From positions 1-11,142 of the forward strand of contig CAMWWW010000046.1 in NCBI GenBank assembly GCA_947178015.1: a DNA stretch of 11,142 nt, given 5' to 3'. Below, one piece after another: positions 1 to 3,995 of the stretch; position 1 is the stretch's first letter, and each line of letters starts with the position of its first letter. This DNA is from an uncultured Clostridia bacterium. Its GTDB lineage: Bacteria > Bacillota > Clostridia > Lachnospirales > Lachnospiraceae. Both the position numbers and the translations under genes were made by a program. The notes beneath the pieces are model-generated. The model was not told the origin of the DNA, did no database searches, and saw only the letters and a list, made by a program, of their open reading frames with translations.

Positions 1-26
1 ACGGAGGAAATAGCTGCGCTGGCTAT

Positions 27-71
27 GCGGACCATTCTCGAAAATGATTATGCAAGTAACTATTACAAAAA
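27..71 (+). repeat. Left copy of a 45-bp repeat inverted at both window ends
   Basis: This stretch, starting GCGGACC and running through CTCGAAAATGATTAT into a short A-run, matches the reverse complement of 11082-11126 at 42 of 45 positions. The mismatches fall at 34, 52 and 62. Similarity fades at once on the inner side and outside GCGGACC. The two copies point in opposite directions and enclose nearly the whole window. They could be terminal repeats of an element, sites for DNA inversion, or two members of a dispersed family. No recombinase gene lies between them. The match itself is certain; its role is unknown. Confidence 0.8.
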
Positions 72-101
72 CTTATACTATTTTCACACCTTGTAATAGT
101 T
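58..101. repeat. 11-bp perfect inverted repeat with 22-nt spacer
   Basis: AACTATTACAA (58-68) and TTGTAATAGTT (91-101) are exact reverse complements. The left arm overlaps the inner end of the 45-bp repeat, but the right-end copy of that repeat has no matching second arm. No T-run follows, so it is not a convincing terminator. The arms share TTGTAATA with the palindrome upstream of the MarR gene, so they could be regulator sites in the leader of the protease gene. That is a guess. Confidence 0.45.
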
Positions 102-197
102 GAGCATATGACAGACCTTGCAAAAACAGAATAGGCTGAAACAACCAAACTGCTTGAAATGAACCAAACGGAATAAATCAGAGGAGGATATTTCACT

Positions 198-929
198 ATG
201 AAAAATAGAAAATTTACTGTTAAAAAATTATTTTTGTTTTCTGTTGGCATAGAAATTATGCTGATAATTTGTATTGCATTAGCCAACCTCCGTCCGACAC
301 CTGTATGGTATTTTCTTTTTTATAATCTCCTGTATGGATTGTTATTCAGTTTTTTTATTCCGCTATTTTATTTGCACAAAGAAAAAGCGTTGCCAGCTTC
401 TGTCGGTATAAAAAAACTGGGTATTAGGCAATTTATTGTTTTCGTTTGCTTTGCTGCATTTTCAGTCGGCGGGCAGCTTATTCCAAAGATAGTTATGGGT
501 GAACCAATACCTTGGAGCTTATTGCCGATGGGTATTGTGCCGCTTATTATGACTACTTTTTTTGAGGAATTTTTCTTTCGTGGCTTTGTGCAAAGCAAAT
601 TTGAACAACAATTTGGCTGGTTGCCTGCAATTATAGTTTCTGGGTTAATGTTTTCTCTTTATCATTTTGGTTATCCCGGCTTTCGTACTTTGGGGGATAT
701 TCTTTTGTTATTCGGTGTAGGTCTTGGATTTGCGATTGCATACAAGCTTTCAGGAAATAACTTAATCGTGTCCTATTTTGTAAATCTGCCAAATGCTTTT
801 GTAACTTATATATTGAAATACAATCAGTTTCCAACTATGAAATACAGTTCTACCATAGCAGCAATCATCACATTGATTATACTTGTTCTTGTTGCATTAA
901 TATTATCAAGAATTGATTACGGAGAGTGA
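198..929 (+). CDS. CPBP family (CAAX-type) intramembrane metalloprotease
   Basis: A 243-residue, very hydrophobic protein of the CPBP/Abi family, multi-pass membrane proteins related to eukaryotic CAAX prenyl endopeptidases. The family signature is complete: EExxxR (E123, E124, R128 in FFEEFFFRGF), FxxxH (F152, H156 in FSLYHFG) and a following Asn (N196 in YFVNLPNA). These are the residues expected to bind metal and activate water. Hydrophobic segments lie near residues 10-30, 37-58, 78-92, 108-121, 142-157, 166-183 and 215-236. AGGAGG at 182-187 sits 10 nt before the ATG, which supports this start. Bacterial members process peptides or give bacteriocin self-immunity, but no bacteriocin gene is visible here and the substrate is unknown. 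It is the only plus-strand gene and looks more AT-rich than its neighbours, so it may have been acquired separately. No clear promoter was found upstream. Confidence 0.9.
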   Translation: MKNRKFTVKKLFLFSVGIEIMLIICIALANLRPTPVWYFLFYNLLYGLLFSFFIPLFYLHKEKALPASVGIKKLGIRQFIVFVCFAAFSVGGQLIPKIVMGEPIPWSLLPMGIVPLIMTTFFEEFFFRGFVQSKFEQQFGWLPAIIVSGLMFSLYHFGYPGFRTLGDILLLFGVGLGFAIAYKLSGNNLIVSYFVNLPNAFVTYILKYNQFPTMKYSSTIAAIITLIILVLVALILSRIDYGE

Positions 930-937
930 AACTCTCC
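921..937 (+). terminator. Hairpin overlapping the protease stop codon
   Basis: GGAGAGT (921-927) pairs perfectly with ACTCTCC (931-937) around a GAA loop. The TGA stop lies at 927-929, so the gene end forms part of the stem. The downstream bases are only moderately T-rich (TCTCTTGTTT), so it may be a weak terminator or a 3'-end protecting structure. Confidence 0.45.
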
Positions 938-1043
938 TCTCTTGTTTGGTAAATCTGTAGGTTGTATGTGGAAGGCAAACCGATCTGTCTGGACGTCGGC
1001 CGGATAGGAAGGGCAAAATTTTTTTACTCTTCTATTCTTTATC

Positions 1044-1523
1044 TCACATAAGTAGATTTTCATGAAATGTAACATCTCGTCCACTTGTCATGTTGCGAAA
1101 AAAATCATTTAGATTTGACAATGCTTTTACAAGCACTCGTGTTTCTTCTTCTGACAATCCGTCAATTGTTGCCAATATCATTTGTCTGTGAAATTCTTCA
1201 TGGTGTTTGTATGCTTTTTCTCCCTTTGGTGTTAATGAAATATATACAACCCGCCTGTCCTGTTCACTGCGGACACGATTTACATACCCTTTTTTTACTA
1301 GACTGTTAATCGCAATCGTCAATGTTCCGATTGTCACGGACAATGCTTTTGCCACGGTTGACATATTTTTCTTTTCATTCATTCCAATCGCTTCTATAAT
1401 ATGCATATCGTTGTTAGAAATATCCTGAAATTCTTCTGTAATAATCGCTTTTCCTTCGATATCCATAATATCCCGAAACAGCTTTACCAGAATTTCATTA
1501 AACATATCATATGTTTGATTCAT
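1044..1523 (-). CDS. MarR family transcriptional regulator, FabT-like
   Basis: A 159-residue winged-helix DNA-binding protein. The FabT-type pattern is clear: NNDMHIIEAIG in the first helices, TIGTLTIAINSLVKKGYV for the recognition helix region, then RSEQDRRVVYISLTPKG for the wing. A C-terminal helix, roughly residues 108-145 (HHEEFHRQM to LNDFF), would form the dimer interface. FabT represses fatty-acid synthesis genes in Firmicutes, helped by long-chain acyl-ACP. Such genes usually lie next to fabT, but none is present here, so function is inferred from protein similarity only. An upstream in-frame start at 1547 would add eight residues. ATG at 1523 is preferred because GGAGG at 1531-1535 lies 7 nt before it. 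The gene converges on the protease gene and is separated from fliS by a terminator. The C-terminal 15 or so residues after the dimer helix are not typical. Confidence 0.88.
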   Translation of the reverse strand: MNQTYDMFNEILVKLFRDIMDIEGKAIITEEFQDISNNDMHIIEAIGMNEKKNMSTVAKALSVTIGTLTIAINSLVKKGYVNRVRSEQDRRVVYISLTPKGEKAYKHHEEFHRQMILATIDGLSEEETRVLVKALSNLNDFFRNMTSGRDVTFHENLLM

Positions 1524-1530
1524 TGTAACA

Positions 1531-1535
1531 CCTCC
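1531..1535 (-). promoter_or_regulatory. Ribosome binding site that sets the MarR start
   Basis: On the minus strand GGAGG lies 7 nt upstream of ATG 1523-1521. It falls inside the coding sequence implied by the longer 1547 start, which argues for the shorter protein. Confidence 0.7.
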
Positions 1536-1547
1536 GTTCAAGCCCAC

Positions 1548-1577
1548 ACCATAATTAAGCGGAAAAATATATGTAAA
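1548..1577 (-). promoter_or_regulatory. Weak candidate sigma-A promoter for the MarR gene
   Basis: On the minus strand, TTTACA (1577-1572, 5 of 6 consensus bases) is followed after 18 nt by TATGGT (1553-1548, 4 of 6). Transcription would start only about 18-20 nt before the start codon. It is the best pair in this short gap but not a strong match. Confidence 0.25.
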
Positions 1578-1601
1578 GCGAGACCCGCATACCTTAATAT
1601 C

Positions 1602-1612
1602 TTGTATTACAA
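1602..1612. promoter_or_regulatory. Palindrome upstream of the MarR gene, possible operator
   Basis: TTGTA-T-TACAA is a perfect 11-bp palindrome about 80 bp upstream of the regulator start. MarR proteins often bind palindromes with TTG/CAA arms and often control their own gene. It does not match the FabT site as I remember it, which is built on TTTGA/TCAAA arms. It also adjoins the fliS terminator T-tract, so the overlap may be chance. Confidence 0.3.
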
Positions 1613-1648
1613 AACCGGATTCAGAGCCTGTTTAGGCTCTGAATCCGG
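1608..1648 (-). terminator. fliS: Strong intrinsic terminator of the flagellar operon, including the fliS stop
   Basis: CCGGATTCAGAGCC (1615-1628) and GGCTCTGAATCCGG (1635-1648) form a perfect 14-bp stem with a 6-nt loop. Read on the minus strand, the stem is followed by TTTTGTAAT. The first arm read by RNA polymerase encodes the last FliS residues and the TAA stop (1634-1632) falls in the loop, so translation ends inside the hairpin. It separates the flagellar genes from the MarR gene. Confidence 0.85.
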
Positions 1649-2099
1649 GATTTGGTTCATATGATTCTATCAGGCTTCCCTTCCCATAGGTAAGCCCTGC
1701 ATATACTTGCCCTCTGCCGCCTGTGATTGGCTCGCTTTTATCTTGGCGGGCAACTTCTACAAATGCCTCTCTCAGCTCACTTAGTATCCGATCCAACCCT
1801 TCCAGACTGGAAGGGTCCTTCTGAAACTGTGCCTGTAAAAGCTTTTTCTGGACAAACTGATAGATGCTCATTAAATTTCTTGACATGGGATATTGTAAGT
1901 CCAATGCTCTCATCAGTTCTGCTATAAGGTCATTTGCCTTCTTTATAGAAAGCACAAACTGCTCCTTCTCACCGGATTGATATTCTGCTCTGGCGTCTTT
2001 AAGGTATTTTAATATAATATCATATGTCACCACCACCAGATCCGACCGATTTCCCTGCGTAATGCGGAGACTATATTCCTGAATCTCTTCCTTTGTCAT
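1632..2099 (-). CDS. fliS: Flagellar protein FliS, flagellin export chaperone
   Basis: FliS binds the C-terminal helices of newly made flagellin in the cytoplasm, prevents early polymerisation and delivers it to the flagellar export gate. The FliS four-helix core is seen at residues 8-115: LVVVTYDIILKYLKDA, then KKANDLIAELMRALDL, then NLMSIYQFVQKKLLQAQ and LDRILSELREAF. A tail of about 40 residues with the motif VYAGLTYGKGSL follows; a typical FliS of about 125-135 residues lacks it, although related Lachnospiraceae proteins seem to carry similar tails. It lies 36 nt after flagellin on the same strand, the usual partner arrangement. ATG 2099 gives 155 residues. A GTG at 2111 would add four, but the AAGGTGG sequence directly abuts it, whereas GGTGA lies 8 nt before the ATG. 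Confidence 0.92.
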   Translation of the reverse strand: MTKEEIQEYSLRITQGNRSDLVVVTYDIILKYLKDARAEYQSGEKEQFVLSIKKANDLIAELMRALDLQYPMSRNLMSIYQFVQKKLLQAQFQKDPSSLEGLDRILSELREAFVEVARQDKSEPITGGRGQVYAGLTYGKGSLIESYEPNPGFRA

Positions 2100-2135
2100 A
2101 TCAGCTTTCACCCACCTTCGCAGATCTCAACTCTT

Positions 2136-3896
2136 TTATGATAATAATTGCAATACTGTCTGAGGTCGCTCATTTGCCTGTGCAACCATCGCAGTAGATG
2201 CCTGTGTCAATACCTGAAGCTTTGTAAATTCTGTCATTTCTGTCGCCATGTCGGTATCCTCGATACGAGAGATCGCAGCAGTTAAGTTTTCCTCTGAAGA
2301 GCTTAGATTGTTGATCGTTGATTCTAGACGGTTCTGATAAGCACCTAAGCTCGCACGAATGGAGGAGATCTTATCAATCGCTCCATCCAGAGCGGTAAGC
2401 GCCTTGCCGCAGCCATCCTCTGTGCTGGTATTCATCAAATCAATGCCAAGGCTCTTAAGACTTACCTCAGGAATATTGACATCAATAATCTGTCCTTCAT
2501 TCGCCCCTACATGAAGCGTCATCATGCCAAGATCCTTTACCTCAGTTGTAATTCTCAACTCCTTCTTGGGGTTCGCTGTTGGATCAATCTTATCAATATC
2601 CTGCTGAATCATCTGATCTTTCTCAACGGTGATCTCCATCTCAAAGCCATGATTATCTCGGATAAGAGCTTTGTTTCCGCGGCAGGTCAGAACAGAAGTG
2701 TTGGTAAATTCACTTTTGCCCGGCATATTTTTTCCGGCAATTGAAGCTTCCATATCCTTTCCTATCGACTTTAGCTCATTGACCTGCGTTTTAATTCCAA
2801 GTGCCTCCTGCAAAGCAGTATTATCCGCGCTGATTTTTACTGTAGCGCCTGCACCAAAATCTTTTGTCGTCAATTTAATTCCGCCTGCATAATTCGATAC
2901 GTCTATATTTAGCTTATTGTTCACCACCGCATCTTTTATCGCTGCCTTTATATCAGCTAAACTTTCTGTACCTGTTACTGCAATGGTCGCTGTATTATTT
3001 TTTGCATCCGTGATTGTAATATTTCCTGCCGGCAATGTATCCCCGTCGTCTTTGTAATTAAAACTAAGTTCTGCTTCTCTAGGCACAAATCCTAATCCCA
3101 AGGCATCGTTTAATTCATAAGAGCTGCAAACACAAGTTACAACAGCATCTCTGCCGTATTCATAGGTAGTCAAACTCAGCGCATTTGTGGTTGCATTACT
3201 TGCGTCGGAAGCGACTAGATTCACTTTATCCATCGCGCCCATAATCTTGCCTTTTACATCTGCAATTGTATCGGATGCCTCCACAAGAATATCGTATCCA
3301 TTGATCTCCAATCGTCCTTTTACCCCAACGGTATCTGTGTCCGCCTTTCCGAATGTTAGCGTCGCTGTTGCCGGTGTCGCAAAGGCAGATACGGAGATTG
3401 CGTAAAAGCCTGCTTTTACATTATCGGACAAGGATGTCACCTTTACGCCTGTTACATCTGTATAACGTCTTCTCTCCTGTGAGCCGTCAAGCAAAGTCTG
3501 CTTATTAAATTCTGTTGTCTGCGCAATACGCTCAATCTCTTCTCGAAGGGCATCGATCTCCTCCGTAATAGCTTTACGCTCGCTGTAGCTGTTTGTTCCG
3601 TTTGCTCCCTGTACCGCAAGCTGCCTCATTCTCTGAAGCATAGCCTCCACCTCATTCAATGCGCCCTCTGCTGTCTGCACCAGCGATACGCCATCTGAAG
3701 CGTTTTGATTGGCCTGATTTAAGCCTTTGATCTGTGTGCGCATCTTGGAGGAAATCGCCATTCCCGCTGAATCGTCGGAAGAACGATTCAGTTTATAGCC
3801 TGAAGAAAGTCTCTCCAAGGACTGGCTCACCAGATCATCATTTCTTTGCAGGTGGCTATTTGCGATAATCGCCGATATATTTGTATTAATTCTCAT
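2136..3896 (-). CDS. fliC: Flagellin, flagellar filament subunit
   Basis: The 586-residue main filament protein, exported by the flagellar type III system. The conserved N-terminal D0/D1 region covers residues 1-140 (MRINTNISAI, then LNRSSDDSAGMAIS and LQRMRQLAVQ). The C-terminal D1/D0 region covers about 495-586, ending in AQANERPQTVLQLLS. The middle contains two related blocks, about 175-268 and 275-368, that fit the Flagellin_IN type (SLADIKAAI, then GGIKLTTKDFG, then ALQEALGI). The TLR5-contact positions known from Salmonella FliC (R90, L94, E114) align with R89, L93 and E113 here. Unusually for a flagellin it has four cysteines (C255, C257, C405, C496). AAAGGA at 3904-3909 lies 7 nt before the ATG. 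The gene has its own sigma-D promoter and is followed by its chaperone gene. The symbol is generic; hag or flaA are equally possible. Confidence 0.97.
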   Translation of the reverse strand: MRINTNISAIIANSHLQRNDDLVSQSLERLSSGYKLNRSSDDSAGMAISSKMRTQIKGLNQANQNASDGVSLVQTAEGALNEVEAMLQRMRQLAVQGANGTNSYSERKAITEEIDALREEIERIAQTTEFNKQTLLDGSQERRRYTDVTGVKVTSLSDNVKAGFYAISVSAFATPATATLTFGKADTDTVGVKGRLEINGYDILVEASDTIADVKGKIMGAMDKVNLVASDASNATTNALSLTTYEYGRDAVVTCVCSSYELNDALGLGFVPREAELSFNYKDDGDTLPAGNITITDAKNNTATIAVTGTESLADIKAAIKDAVVNNKLNIDVSNYAGGIKLTTKDFGAGATVKISADNTALQEALGIKTQVNELKSIGKDMEASIAGKNMPGKSEFTNTSVLTCRGNKALIRDNHGFEMEITVEKDQMIQQDIDKIDPTANPKKELRITTEVKDLGMMTLHVGANEGQIIDVNIPEVSLKSLGIDLMNTSTEDGCGKALTALDGAIDKISSIRASLGAYQNRLESTINNLSSSEENLTAAISRIEDTDMATEMTEFTKLQVLTQASTAMVAQANERPQTVLQLLS

Positions 3897-3903
3897 CTGC
3901 TAA

Positions 3904-3945
3904 TCCTTTCCGCCTGTGTGCTGCGACATCTGCAAATCCGTTTGC
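3904..3945 (-). promoter_or_regulatory. Flagellin leader with hairpin and SD, possible CsrA sites
   Basis: In the leader RNA, GCAAA and TTTGC (3945-3932) form a 5-bp stem with the tetraloop CGGA, which presents ANGGA, the core of CsrA/RsmA sites. The Shine-Dalgarno AAAGGA (3909-3904) contains a second AAGGA, 22 nt away. In Bacillus subtilis CsrA blocks flagellin translation by binding one site in an upstream hairpin and one at the SD. The layout here is alike, but neither csrA nor fliW lies in the window. Confidence 0.4.
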
Positions 3946-3995
3946 CTCCTGTCAGTCTCCGTACCGACCGCCGCGTTATGGCATACATTTTATTG

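Noticed and set aside
27..130. The end repeat as the 3' end of a protein gene (both copies can be read as RT-x-LENDY-x-SN)
   Set aside because: The three differences between copies change amino acids in this frame, and the upstream parts differ, so there is no sign of coding selection.
23..286. An 87-codon open frame on the minus strand at the left end
   Set aside because: It covers the end repeat and the start of the protease gene, has no ribosome binding site or recognisable motif.
1011..1025. A-run and T-run between the protease and MarR genes as a shared terminator
   Set aside because: No stable stem directly precedes the T-run on either strand; only a 4-bp CCGA/TCGG pair was found further away.
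1524..1547. Longer start for the MarR protein
   Set aside because: It would place the clear GGAGG site of the shorter start inside the coding region and has no ribosome binding site of its own.
3871..3878. GCCGATAT on the plus strand inside flagellin, a perfect sigma-D -10 box
   Set aside because: The bases 15 nt upstream are GTGG, not TAAA, and no gene follows in that direction.
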